A stretch of 64,000 nucleotides of DNA from CAZGSV01 sp964528605 (lineage in GTDB: Bacteria > Armatimonadota > Zipacnadia > CAZGSV01), in NCBI GenBank assembly GCA_964528605.1, contig CAZGSV010000005.1:1-64000 (forward strand), read 5' to 3'. The position numbers were made by a program, and so were the translations under genes. Shown piece by piece: positions 1 through 7,522 of the stretch; the first letter of the stretch is position 1, and each line of letters starts with the position of its first letter. The notes below the pieces were generated by a model. It ran no database searches and was not told where the DNA came from. It saw only the letters and a program-made list of their open reading frames with translations.

Positions 1-1068
1 GTACTGGCCCAGGCGTTCCTGCACCAGCGAGTTGACCAGGCCCTCAACCTCGCTGTTGCCCAGCTTGGTCTTGGTCTGCCCCTCGAACTGCGGCTCTTTC
101 AGTTTCAGCGCGATGACCGCGGTGAGGCCTTCGCGCACATCGTCGCCGCTGGGGACGGGGTCCTTGTCGCGCAGCGCGTTAGTCTTGCGCGCCCAGGTAT
201 TGACCACACGAGTGAGAGCGGTCTTCAGGCCGCTCACGTGCGTGCCGCCCTCGATGGTGTTGATGTCGTTGACGAAGGAGATGATGTTGTCACGGAAGCC
301 GGTGTTGTACTGGAGGGCGAGCTCGATCTCCACGTCCTGAGCCGTGCCCTGGAAGTAGATGGGCTTGCGGTGCACCACGGTCTGCCCTTCGTTCAACGCC
401 TGCACATAGGAACCAATGCCGCCCTTCTCCTCGAACTTCTGGACGACCCCGCTGTCTTCGTTGGTCAGCCTGATGATGACGCTGGGGTTAAGATAAGCGA
501 GTTCGCGCAGGCGGGTGGCGAGCACCTCTTCTTCCGGCTGCACGGTCTCGAAGATCTCGCCGTCGGGCTTGAAGCGCACCAGGCAGCCGGTCTTGCTGGC
601 CTTGCCTATGACCTCGAGGTCCGTTACGGGCTTGCCGCGCTCGAAGCGCTGGCGATGCCGCTTCCCGTCGCGGCAGACCTCCACCTCGAGCCACTCGGAG
701 AGCGCGTTGGTCACCGAGACCCCGACGCCATGAAGGCCTCCCGAGACCTTGTAGCCCCCCCCGCCGAACTTGCTGCCCGCGTGCAGGATGGTCATGACTA
801 CCTCGACCCCCGGACGCTTCATCTCGGGCTGGATGTCCACCGGGATCCCGCGCCCGTCGTCCTCGACGGAGAAGGAGCCGTCTCGATGGAGGGTAACGTC
901 AATGTGCGAGCAGGCGCCGGCTAGCACCTCGTCAATGGCGTTGTCAACAACTTCGTAGATGATCTGGTGCAGGCCCCGCAGCCCGCGGCTGCCGATGTAC
1001 ATAGCGGGCCTGCGACGCACTCCGTCGAGGCCCTTGAGCACCTCTATCTGCTTTGCCGTGTAGGGCAT
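1..1068 (-). CDS. gyrB: DNA gyrase subunit B, N-terminal part (cut by window edge)
   Basis: This is the ATPase part of a type IIA topoisomerase B subunit. 356 codons are present and the frame stays open to base 1, so the 3' half lies outside. GHKL ATPase motifs are visible: DNAIDE near residue 43, DDGRGIP near 70 and GGLHGVG near 110. The start at 1068 is set by an AGGGAGG Shine-Dalgarno about 5 bases upstream and gives the usual opening MPYTAKQIEVL. GyrB supplies the ATP-driven gate for negative supercoiling. ParE is very similar over this region and cannot be fully excluded, but a single B subunit beginning this way is usually gyrase. A good promoter lies upstream at 1210-1238. Confidence 0.9.
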   Translation of the reverse strand, partial: MPYTAKQIEVLKGLDGVRRRPAMYIGSRGLRGLHQIIYEVVDNAIDEVLAGACSHIDVTLHRDGSFSVEDDGRGIPVDIQPEMKRPGVEVVMTILHAGSKFGGGGYKVSGGLHGVGVSVTNALSEWLEVEVCRDGKRHRQRFERGKPVTDLEVIGKASKTGCLVRFKPDGEIFETVQPEEEVLATRLRELAYLNPSVIIRLTNEDSGVVQKFEEKGGIGSYVQALNEGQTVVHRKPIYFQGTAQDVEIELALQYNTGFRDNIISFVNDINTIEGGTHVSGLKTALTRVVNTWARKTNALRDKDPVPSGDDVREGLTAVIALKLKEPQFEGQTKTKLGNSEVEGLVNSLVQERLGQY

Positions 1069-1209
1069 CCATACCTCCCTAACTGGCCATCACTAGCGAG
1101 TCCTTGAGCCCGGGGCCCGCGGCGGCGCTGCCCCTCAGCGGGGCTGATTCGCCGTGCCTTGCGGGGTACCACAAAGTCTACATCCCGCTCGGGATTGGTC
1201 GCGGGTTCT

Positions 1210-1238
1210 ATGCTAGTTGAATAACGGCATTTGGTCAA
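1210..1238 (-). promoter_or_regulatory. Promoter for gyrB
   Basis: On the minus strand there is TTGACC (1238-1233), a 17-bp spacer, then TAGCAT (1215-1210). These are the same two hexamers and spacing as the mqnA promoter at 35025-35053. The start point would be near 1203, giving a leader of about 135 bases. Confidence 0.7.
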
Positions 1239-1334
1239 ACCTGGTTCAGGCCCGCGCCACTAGATATAGTGTCGCAGCGGGCTGGAAAACGCATTATAGA
1301 GTGTCCAGGCGCTTTATTTTGGCCACGGGATGCT

Positions 1335-1361
1335 GGCCCGGCGGCGACTCTATGCCGGGCC
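1335..1361. repeat. Perfect 8-bp inverted repeat, REP-like or terminator hairpin
   Basis: Arms GGCCCGGC (1335-1342) and GCCGGGCC (1354-1361) flank an 11-base loop. It lies just past the stop of the minus-strand mutase gene. There is no U-run, so it is either a factor-dependent terminator or a member of a dispersed hairpin family; the segment ACTCTATGCCGGGC resembles ACTCCATGCCGGGC at 19324-19337. Confidence 0.55.
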
Positions 1362-1404
1362 TCCGTTAGCCCGAAAACGAGCACCTCCGGAGCCAGAAAA
1401 CGCC

Positions 1405-2832
1405 CTATCCGCGCCCCTCGTCCGAGCCGACCAACTCGCGCACAGCCCCCAGCAAAGCATTGAAGCGCCCTGGCTCGCGGGCCTCCACATATGCGCGCAG
1501 CAACGGCTCGGTGCCCGAGGGGCGCACGACCACCCAAGAGCCATCTTCCAGGGTGAGGCGAACGCCGTCGGGCTCATCCACTGCGACCACCTTCACCCCC
1601 CCTAAGGTGGGCGGCGGGCTCTGGCGCAGTCGAGCCATCACGCTCTCTTTGCGCTCCGCCGGCACCTCCAGGTCCAGCCGCTGCGAGCAATAGTCGCCCA
1701 CCTCGGAAACGACATCCTCGAGCAACTCCCCCAACGACTTAGCGTGCCAGGCCACCATCTCCACAAAGAGCAGCCCGGCGAGGATGCCGTCCTTCTCACC
1801 GATGTGTGGCTTCATGGCCAGGCCGGCGCTTTCCTCGCCCACGAAGACCGCGTCCGTGGTGCGCAGCCTCTCCCCGAGCCACTTGAAGCCGACCTTGGTC
1901 TCCTGCACCGCGAAGCCGCGCTTCTGCGCCACCGCATCGAGCATGTGACTGGTAGCGGCGCTGCGGGCGACGGAACCCGAGGTGAATCTGGACATGGCGA
2001 GGTGGTAGAAGGTGAGCGCCAGCAAGCGATTGGGGTGCAGGAAGGCGCCACCCCGGTCCACCGCCCCGAAGCGGTCGGCGTCTCCGTCAGTCGCCACTCC
2101 CAGTTCACACTGGTTCTCACTCACCAGCCGCGACAACTCGCGCAGGTTGCTTTCGTTGGGGTCGGGCAGATGGCCGCCGAAAAGCGGATCACGACCATCG
2201 TGGAGGGTGAGAACCTCGCAGCCCGCCTCCCGCAGCAAGGTGTCCAGGTAGCCCCGCCCTGTCCCCCACAACGGGTCTACGCCCACGCGTAGGCCGGCCT
2301 GCGAAATTTTGTCCAGGCGGACGATTTGACGCAAGCGCTCGAAGTAGGGGGGGCGTGGGTCGAAGCGTCTGAGGCGCGCTTTCAGTTCCAGCGGCGTGGG
2401 CGACCGCACCTGGCTTGCCTGCAGAGCCCTGACGCGCGCCTCGATGTCGTCGGTTACCTCCGGCAGCGCCGGGCTGGCGTACTCGGGCACGAACTTGATG
2501 CCCTGGTACTCGGGAGGATTGTGGCTGGCGGTGACGATGAGGGCGCCGGCGGCCTGCTGGTGGATGATGTTGTAGGCGAGGGCCGGCGTAGGTGTATCGC
2601 GGTCACTGAGAAGCACCTCGAATTCGTTGGCGGCCAGCACCTCCGCCGCTTGCTGAGCGAACTGTTCGGCGAGGAAGCGAGCGTCGTAGCCCACGATGAC
2701 GCGGGCGCCCGTGCTCCCTTTGCCGCGCAGATGCGAGGCTATGGCTTGGGTTACCAGGGCCACGTTGGCAAAAGTGAACTCGCGCGCGATGAGCGCGCGC
2801 CATCCGTCGGTCCCGAAGCGAATGTCGCTCAA
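1405..2832 (-). CDS. Phosphoglucomutase/phosphomannomutase family protein
   Basis: 475 aa alpha-D-phosphohexomutase, which interconverts hexose 1- and 6-phosphates for sugar-nucleotide and envelope synthesis in the cytoplasm. Visible motifs are TASHNPPEYQG with the phospho-accepting serine near residue 103, the metal loop DGDADRFG, the sugar-binding GEESAGL and the C-terminal phosphate-binding RPSGTEPLLRAY, in the expected four-domain order. I chose the TTG at 2832 because GGGAGG lies 6 bases upstream and it gives MSDIRFGTDGWRA, the normal family start; a longer frame from 2895 would cross the promoter. Glucose versus mannose versus glucosamine specificity cannot be decided. Confidence 0.88.
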   Translation of the reverse strand: MSDIRFGTDGWRALIAREFTFANVALVTQAIASHLRGKGSTGARVIVGYDARFLAEQFAQQAAEVLAANEFEVLLSDRDTPTPALAYNIIHQQAAGALIVTASHNPPEYQGIKFVPEYASPALPEVTDDIEARVRALQASQVRSPTPLELKARLRRFDPRPPYFERLRQIVRLDKISQAGLRVGVDPLWGTGRGYLDTLLREAGCEVLTLHDGRDPLFGGHLPDPNESNLRELSRLVSENQCELGVATDGDADRFGAVDRGGAFLHPNRLLALTFYHLAMSRFTSGSVARSAATSHMLDAVAQKRGFAVQETKVGFKWLGERLRTTDAVFVGEESAGLAMKPHIGEKDGILAGLLFVEMVAWHAKSLGELLEDVVSEVGDYCSQRLDLEVPAERKESVMARLRQSPPPTLGGVKVVAVDEPDGVRLTLEDGSWVVVRPSGTEPLLRAYVEAREPGRFNALLGAVRELVGSDEGRG

Positions 2833-2834
2833 CG

Positions 2835-2864
2835 TTAACCTCCCGACTGCGCGGCTGTTATAAT
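2835..2864. promoter_or_regulatory. Bidirectional overlapping -10 region between mutase and beta-propeller genes
   Basis: The plus strand carries TATAAT at 2859-2864, with TTAACC 18 bp upstream at 2835-2840. The same bases read on the minus strand give TATAAC (2862-2857), positioned for the mutase start at 2832. The two -10 boxes share the symmetric core TTATAA. For the plus-strand gene only 6 bases separate the -10 box from the GTG start. Confidence 0.6.
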
Positions 2865-2870
2865 GCCTTC

Positions 2871-3962
2871 GTGGAGAGGATACCGCTTTGGCCATTGGCG
2901 CGAAAAGCCGAAGAGCGAGGCCGGCGGCCGTGGCCCTTATGGGTGGCCCTAGCGGTGCTGGCCTTGCTCATCGCCGCATTAGTGGCGTTGCTTGTGGCGC
3001 GCCCCGCCGCTCCCCTATGGCGGTATCGTGCCCTGGCGCCGTTGACGGGCTCCATTGTAGTGGTGGACGGGATAGCGTTCGCGGCCTCGCGTGAAGCCAC
3101 CGTCTATGCGCTCGAGGTCACCACCGGCCACACGCTGTGGCGATTGCCTCTGACCACCTCCGTGATTGCGCCTATCCGAGTGAACTACGGAATGCTGTTC
3201 GTCGGCGGGGCCAATGGCCAAGTGAGGGCCTTGCAGGCAACCACCGGCAAGCCGGTGTGGGAGATTGCGGCCACGGGTGCCGTGACCGGCATGGACGCCG
3301 CGCGAGGCATGCTGGTCGTCGCCACCGACCGCGGTCGCTTGCTCGCACTAGACGCGCTCACCGGGCATACCGCTTGGGAGGCGCAGTTCCCGTCGTCGCT
3401 CGGCGAGCCCGCCGCGCAGGCGCCGCACCTTTTCGTCGGCGACGGCGGCGGCAGGCTGCACTGCCTTTCCCTGACCACCGGGCAGGCGCTTTGGTCCACC
3501 TCCCTGGGTGGGGGCGTGCAGGAGCCGGCGGCCGCGAGGGGTGGGTTCGTGGCGGCCGGAACCACCAGCGGGCGCGCCTTCTTGCTGGCAATCAAGGACG
3601 GCCGCGTGGTCTGGTCGCAGAGCCTGCCGGGCCCAGCGCTGTCAAATCCGCTGCTCGTGGGCGACTGGGTGATCTGGGCCGCGGGCCGTTCGCTGGTGGC
3701 GTACGGGCTTGGGAACGGAGCGCGCCGCTGGGAATGCCATCTCGGGAGCACCATTACGGCTCCCCCTGTACTGGCCGACGGCCAGATTGTGGCGGGCGAC
3801 GGGCGGGGCCGCATCTATACGGTATCAACAAGCGCCGGACGCAAGTCTCGATTGCGAGCGCGCGCGCCGGCGCCGGTCGCCGCTTTGGCCGCCGAGGAAG
3901 ACCGTCTGGTCCTCGGCGACTGGCAAGGGATGCTTCTCTGCGCCCTATACGCCCACGAGTAG
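2871..3962 (+). CDS. Membrane-anchored PQQ-type beta-propeller protein
   Basis: 363 aa. One transmembrane helix lies at about residues 22-43, after a basic N-terminus, and the rest is a repeated beta-propeller of about 40-residue blades (for example TTGKPVWEIAATG, TTGQALWSTSLGG), the PQQ/BamB-like repeat pattern. It should sit outside the cytoplasmic membrane. No catalytic residues are recognisable, so a scaffold or sensor role is as likely as a dehydrogenase. The GTG start at 2871 lies only 6 bases after a TATAAT, so the mRNA should be leaderless. It converges on the polyferredoxin gene with only 2 bases between the stop codons. Confidence 0.75.
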   Translation: MERIPLWPLARKAEERGRRPWPLWVALAVLALLIAALVALLVARPAAPLWRYRALAPLTGSIVVVDGIAFAASREATVYALEVTTGHTLWRLPLTTSVIAPIRVNYGMLFVGGANGQVRALQATTGKPVWEIAATGAVTGMDAARGMLVVATDRGRLLALDALTGHTAWEAQFPSSLGEPAAQAPHLFVGDGGGRLHCLSLTTGQALWSTSLGGGVQEPAAARGGFVAAGTTSGRAFLLAIKDGRVVWSQSLPGPALSNPLLVGDWVIWAAGRSLVAYGLGNGARRWECHLGSTITAPPVLADGQIVAGDGRGRIYTVSTSAGRKSRLRARAPAPVAALAAEEDRLVLGDWQGMLLCALYAHE

Positions 3963-3964
3963 GC

Positions 3965-5572
3965 CTACGGTTCGGACGCCGGAGGGTTTGAGCCCAGGCC
4001 CGGAAACCGACGCACCTTGCCGGCGAGGGGCGCCCGCCTTTCCCCGACGCCTGGGCGGGGCGAGAGGGCCCGGGGCCCGATGGCCTTGACGGGCGTGGCC
4101 GGGCAGTTGAACTGGCATTGCCCGCAGCCCACGCATCGGTCCTCCATCATCACCGGGCAGTTCACGCCGCGGAAGCGCTGGAACACGATGGCGCTGTAGG
4201 CGCAGACCTCCTGGCACACAACGCAGGCTTGGCGGTCGGCCCAGGCGATGCACAGGTCGCGGTTGATGCTGCTCAGGCCGATCTTGTACGTCTTCTTCTG
4301 CTCGACCTCCAGTGCGCGAATGGCTTGCGTGGGGCACAGCTGGCCGCAGAGATTGCAGGGCGGGTCACACCAGCCTATCGCCGGCACTAGTATGGGAGTG
4401 AAGAGACCCGCGAGGCCCGCTTCTCCGAGCGCGGGCTGAAGCGCATTGGTCGGGCAGGCCCGCCAGCACTCGCCGCAGCGAACACACAAGTCCACGAACT
4501 TCTCCTCCGGCACGGCGCCCGGAGGCCTGAGCGCCAAGGGATTGCGCGATTGCCGCTGCCGCAGGATGGGCTCCGCCAGGCCGCAGGCGACCCCTAACGC
4601 TAAGGCGCCGAGCACGCGCCGGCGGGGCAGCGAGGGGAGGTAGTCCGCGTCGCGACGGACCCGCGCGCCCAGGAAGCCAATCGCCTGCTTCGGGCACCGC
4701 CACATGCAGTTAAGGCACAGCACGCATTCCGAGAGGTTCACCCGGCCGGTCTCGCTGAGCGCGCCCATCTTGCACCAGCGCGAGCACACGCCACACTGGT
4801 TGCAGGAGGAGGCCACCATGCGCCGCACCAGCGAGAACCTGCTGAGCGCGCCCAGCAGGGCGCCCAGCGGGCAGAGGCTGTTGCACCAGAAGCGGCGGTG
4901 GACAGCCCCCAGCGCCACCAAGGCAAAGGCAAAGACCGAGAGGAACCACACGCCATGAAAGGTCACGCCGGCGAGGGGCGCCAGGCGGAGGCCCCGGTCC
5001 CACAGGAACGGCCCCAGGCCCAGACGCTGCCAGACCAGCCCATTCCAGACCCACCGCAAACCACCGTCCACCACGACCGTGAGTGTGCGGAAAGCAATGG
5101 TCAGAGGATCGGCAAGGTAAGCCAGTTGGAGGCCGAGCGCCGCCGCGCCTGCCAGGCCGACCAGCAGGTAGTACTTCCATCGCTGACGCAAACGGGCCCG
5201 GTACTTGCCGCCCATCCTGCGTCGGAAAAGGAGCAGGTCCACCCCATCCACCGCGGTCCCAAGCGGACACAACCACCCGCAGAAGGCTCGGCCGAGAAGC
5301 AGCGCGAGCATGAGCATCAAGGCGCCGGACCATAGGGCCACGCCAAGCATGCGGCCAGCCAGCGAAGTGCTAAGCAAGTGAAGCGGGTCCAGCCGCTGGT
5401 AGAGGTCAAGAGGCAGGGCGCGCGGCAGGGGCAGGAAGACGCGCCAGAAGAGGTACAGGAAGGCTGCCAGGCTGAGCGTCTGAAGCGCGCGCCGCGCCAG
5501 CCGCCACTTGCGCGCACGGCTCCAGCGCGGGCGGCGCGGCTTAGCGCCTTGCGGCTCCCGAGCGGACGACAT
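3965..5572 (-). CDS. NapH-NapG-like membrane polyferredoxin (4Fe-4S)
   Basis: 535 aa. The N-terminal half has about five membrane helices and the paired motifs GRAFCGWLCPLGT and FWCNSLCPLGA, followed by two ferredoxin clusters (CNQCGVCSRWC and CVLCLNCMWRCP), which is the NapH/NosR C-terminal arrangement. An internal RRRVLGALALG segment then leads into four more Cys groups (CVRCGECWRACP, CNLCGQLCP, CVVCQEVC, CVGCGQCQFNCP) in the NapG/MauM order. It therefore looks like a natural NapH-NapG fusion carrying electrons across or along the membrane, from menaquinol or ferredoxin. It is 13 bases downstream of the DUF362 gene. The partner reductase is not in the window. Confidence 0.82.
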   Translation of the reverse strand: MSSAREPQGAKPRRPRWSRARKWRLARRALQTLSLAAFLYLFWRVFLPLPRALPLDLYQRLDPLHLLSTSLAGRMLGVALWSGALMLMLALLLGRAFCGWLCPLGTAVDGVDLLLFRRRMGGKYRARLRQRWKYYLLVGLAGAAALGLQLAYLADPLTIAFRTLTVVVDGGLRWVWNGLVWQRLGLGPFLWDRGLRLAPLAGVTFHGVWFLSVFAFALVALGAVHRRFWCNSLCPLGALLGALSRFSLVRRMVASSCNQCGVCSRWCKMGALSETGRVNLSECVLCLNCMWRCPKQAIGFLGARVRRDADYLPSLPRRRVLGALALGVACGLAEPILRQRQSRNPLALRPPGAVPEEKFVDLCVRCGECWRACPTNALQPALGEAGLAGLFTPILVPAIGWCDPPCNLCGQLCPTQAIRALEVEQKKTYKIGLSSINRDLCIAWADRQACVVCQEVCAYSAIVFQRFRGVNCPVMMEDRCVGCGQCQFNCPATPVKAIGPRALSPRPGVGERRAPLAGKVRRFPGLGSNPPASEP

Positions 5573-5585
5573 TCACGCGGGTGGG

Positions 5586-6497
5586 CTAGGCCTCGACCGT
5601 CACGATGTTGAGTTGCGACAGATCGAACTGGCCGATGCCCATCTGCGCCCCGATCACCAAGTGCGGCACGTCGCTGGGGTCGCGGAAGAGGTAACGGCAG
5701 GCGTAGCAGTCCAGGGCGATGGGGTCAGTGCCCGCCACCAACACGCGCGGCTCCCTTATCTGGCCCGGCCCACCTGGGCCTCCATCAATCAAGACGCGGA
5801 AGCAATCAACGATAGTCAGCCGAGCGCGCACCTTGGTGTTTAGGTCGGCGATACACTGGTGCAGCCCGACGCTGTGATAACTCCCGCGATTCCAGCTGAC
5901 ACCCATCCAGTTCTTCATGCCGATGGTGACGACACTGCTGCCGTGGTGCTTCGCTATGGGCAGGTTAATGAGCACGTTGGCATTGAGCACGTCGCGGACG
6001 ATGAGGTCGGAGGTGATGCCCTTGCCGCGCGGGATGCTAACCTCTTGGTACAAGGCGCGGTCCATGGGGGCGATGAACTGCGCCCCGGCGGCCTCGGCGG
6101 CAGCCTTGAGGCCGTTCTCGGCCACGGCGCTGCGCCACTCGTCCAGCGTGCGGTCCATCACCAGCACTTGCTTAGCGCCCGCCTCGTTGCACATGCCCAC
6201 GGTGGCCTTGACGAGGTAGGGGTGCGTAGTAGTGGCCTGATCCGGCTTGCGGGCGAAACTAGCATTGGGCTTAATGACGACCTTGCTGTCCTCAGGCACG
6301 AAGCGCGAGATGCCGCCCAGGTTCTGCAGCGCGACGCGCGCCATCTTGCCGGGGTTGCTGCCGTGGACCACGACGATGTCGGGCCACTTCTCGGCCGCGT
6401 AGGCGGCCCCCTCTTCCGCTTGTGCACCGACGAACTGCGCTCCCAGCAGCCCGACCCCTGCGGTGAGCCCTGCCTTGAGGAATTCCCGCCTGTTCAA
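5586..6497 (-). CDS. DUF362 domain protein with Tat signal
   Basis: 303 aa. The TTG start at 6497 is preceded by GGAGGTGATT at correct spacing and gives MNRREFLKAG, a twin-arginine signal with a hydrophobic stretch to about residue 26, so the protein is predicted to be exported folded. The remainder matches DUF362 (for example VVIKPNASFA, INLPIAKHHG, TIGMKNWMG, AGTDPIALDCYA), a family of unknown function often found beside ferredoxins. It is co-directional with and 13 bases from the polyferredoxin gene, so a shared redox role is likely. There is no extra Cys cluster to suggest its own 4Fe-4S centre. Confidence 0.82.
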   Translation of the reverse strand: MNRREFLKAGLTAGVGLLGAQFVGAQAEEGAAYAAEKWPDIVVVHGSNPGKMARVALQNLGGISRFVPEDSKVVIKPNASFARKPDQATTTHPYLVKATVGMCNEAGAKQVLVMDRTLDEWRSAVAENGLKAAAEAAGAQFIAPMDRALYQEVSIPRGKGITSDLIVRDVLNANVLINLPIAKHHGSSVVTIGMKNWMGVSWNRGSYHSVGLHQCIADLNTKVRARLTIVDCFRVLIDGGPGGPGQIREPRVLVAGTDPIALDCYACRYLFRDPSDVPHLVIGAQMGIGQFDLSQLNIVTVEA

Positions 6498-6561
6498 GAC
6501 CCAATCACCTCCGCATAGTGCCAGCACACGTGAAGAACCTTGGACGGGCGCTCGTTAGTGC

Positions 6562-6588
6562 CCGCCGGCCGCTGTAGGCAGCCGGCGG
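6562..6588. repeat. Perfect 8-bp inverted repeat between slipin and DUF362 genes
   Basis: Arms CCGCCGGC (6562-6569) and GCCGGCGG (6581-6588) flank an 11-base loop, with an outer GGGCG/CGCCC pair at 6546-6550 and 6593-6597. It has the same 8-11-8 geometry as 1335-1361. It lies 3' of the slipin gene on the minus strand and may end that transcript or be a REP-like element; no U-run follows. Confidence 0.5.
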
Positions 6589-6657
6589 TGGACGCCCCTT
6601 GAAGCACTGCCGATTTCAACAACGGAAAAGCCTACCGTGTTCCCTGCTTGGCCGCAG

Positions 6658-7509
6658 TCACTTGGCCGGCGGAATCTCGCTAGTAGGGGGCACGTCAATA
6701 CCCGCCGCCGGGGCGCTCAGCGGTTCGACAGGCGCCGGGGCCGCGGGCAGGTTGCGCGCCACCGCGCTCGCGAGGTCCGTGAATGGCTTTATCAGGTCTA
6801 TAGGCAGCGGGAACAGGATGGTGGAGTTCCGCTCCGAGGAGACCTCGGTCAGCGTCTGCAGGAAGCGCAACTGAAGCGCGGCGGGGTGGCGGCCGATGAT
6901 GTCCGCGGCCTGGGCCAGGCGCTCGGCGGCTTGGAACTCGCCTTGGGCGTTGATGATCTTGGCGCGCCGTTCACGTTCCGCCTCCGCCTGCCGGGCCATG
7001 GCGCGGCGCATGCCCTCCGGCAACTCGACCTCCTTGATTTCTACCGTGGTCACCTTGATCCCCCAGGGGTCGGTCTGGGCGTCAATGACCTCCTGCAACT
7101 GGCGGTTGATCTTGTCGCGCTCCGAGAGCAGGTCGTCCAGTTCGTGCGAACCGAGCGTAGACCGCAGCGTCGTCTGCGCGATCTGCGAGGTAGCGAGTAT
7201 GAAGTTCGCGACCTGCACCACCGCCAAGTTGGCGTCCATCACCTTGAAGTACACCACGGCGTTGACCTTCGCCGGCACGTTGTCGCGCGTGATCAACTCC
7301 TGCGAGGGCACGTCCATGGTGACGATGCGCAGGTCCACCTTGACGAACTTGTCCATGATGGGGATGATCAGAACCAGGCCCGGTCCCTTGGCGCCGACCA
7401 GGCGGCCCAAGCGGAATACGACCAAGCGCTCGTATTCGCGCACGACCTTGATGGCCGACCACAACACGATGACCGCCACGCCAATGATCGCCCACGCTGC
7501 TTGAGACAT
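6658..7509 (-). CDS. Slipin/stomatin family (SPFH, band 7) membrane protein
   Basis: 283 aa. An N-terminal membrane helix (about residues 5-22) is followed by an SPFH/band 7 domain (REYERLVVFRLGRLVGAKGPG, then TMDVPSQELITRDNVPAKVNAVVYFKV) and a charged helical tail. Such proteins oligomerise at the membrane and organise microdomains. The gene sits 13 bases after the NfeD gene, and the NfeD stop codon is part of this gene's Shine-Dalgarno (TAAGGAGG), implying translational coupling. Slipin/NfeD pairs are a recurrent arrangement, in which NfeD cleaves the slipin in characterised archaeal cases. Confidence 0.9.
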   Translation of the reverse strand: MSQAAWAIIGVAVIVLWSAIKVVREYERLVVFRLGRLVGAKGPGLVLIIPIMDKFVKVDLRIVTMDVPSQELITRDNVPAKVNAVVYFKVMDANLAVVQVANFILATSQIAQTTLRSTLGSHELDDLLSERDKINRQLQEVIDAQTDPWGIKVTTVEIKEVELPEGMRRAMARQAEAERERRAKIINAQGEFQAAERLAQAADIIGRHPAALQLRFLQTLTEVSSERNSTILFPLPIDLIKPFTDLASAVARNLPAAPAPVEPLSAPAAGIDVPPTSEIPPAK

Positions 7510-7522
7510 CGTCTTTTCCTCC

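Larger units (their letters stand above)
1069..1404. other. 336-bp intergenic region upstream of gyrB
   Basis: No gene is supported here. The region holds the gyrB promoter (1210-1238), a roughly 135-base gyrB leader and a perfect 8-bp hairpin at 1335-1361 just beyond the mutase stop. A TATAAT on the minus strand (1298 to 1293) has no recognisable -35 box. A GCCCC/GGGGC hairpin lies in the gyrB leader near 1131-1145. Confidence 0.6.

Noticed and set aside
238..924. 228-codon plus-strand open frame opposite gyrB
   Set aside because: GyrB is certain on the minus strand and no motif supports the antisense frame.
1293..1298. TATAAT on the minus strand upstream of gyrB as a second promoter
   Set aside because: No -35-like hexamer at 16-18 bp; the TTGACC/TAGCAT pair nearer the gene is better.
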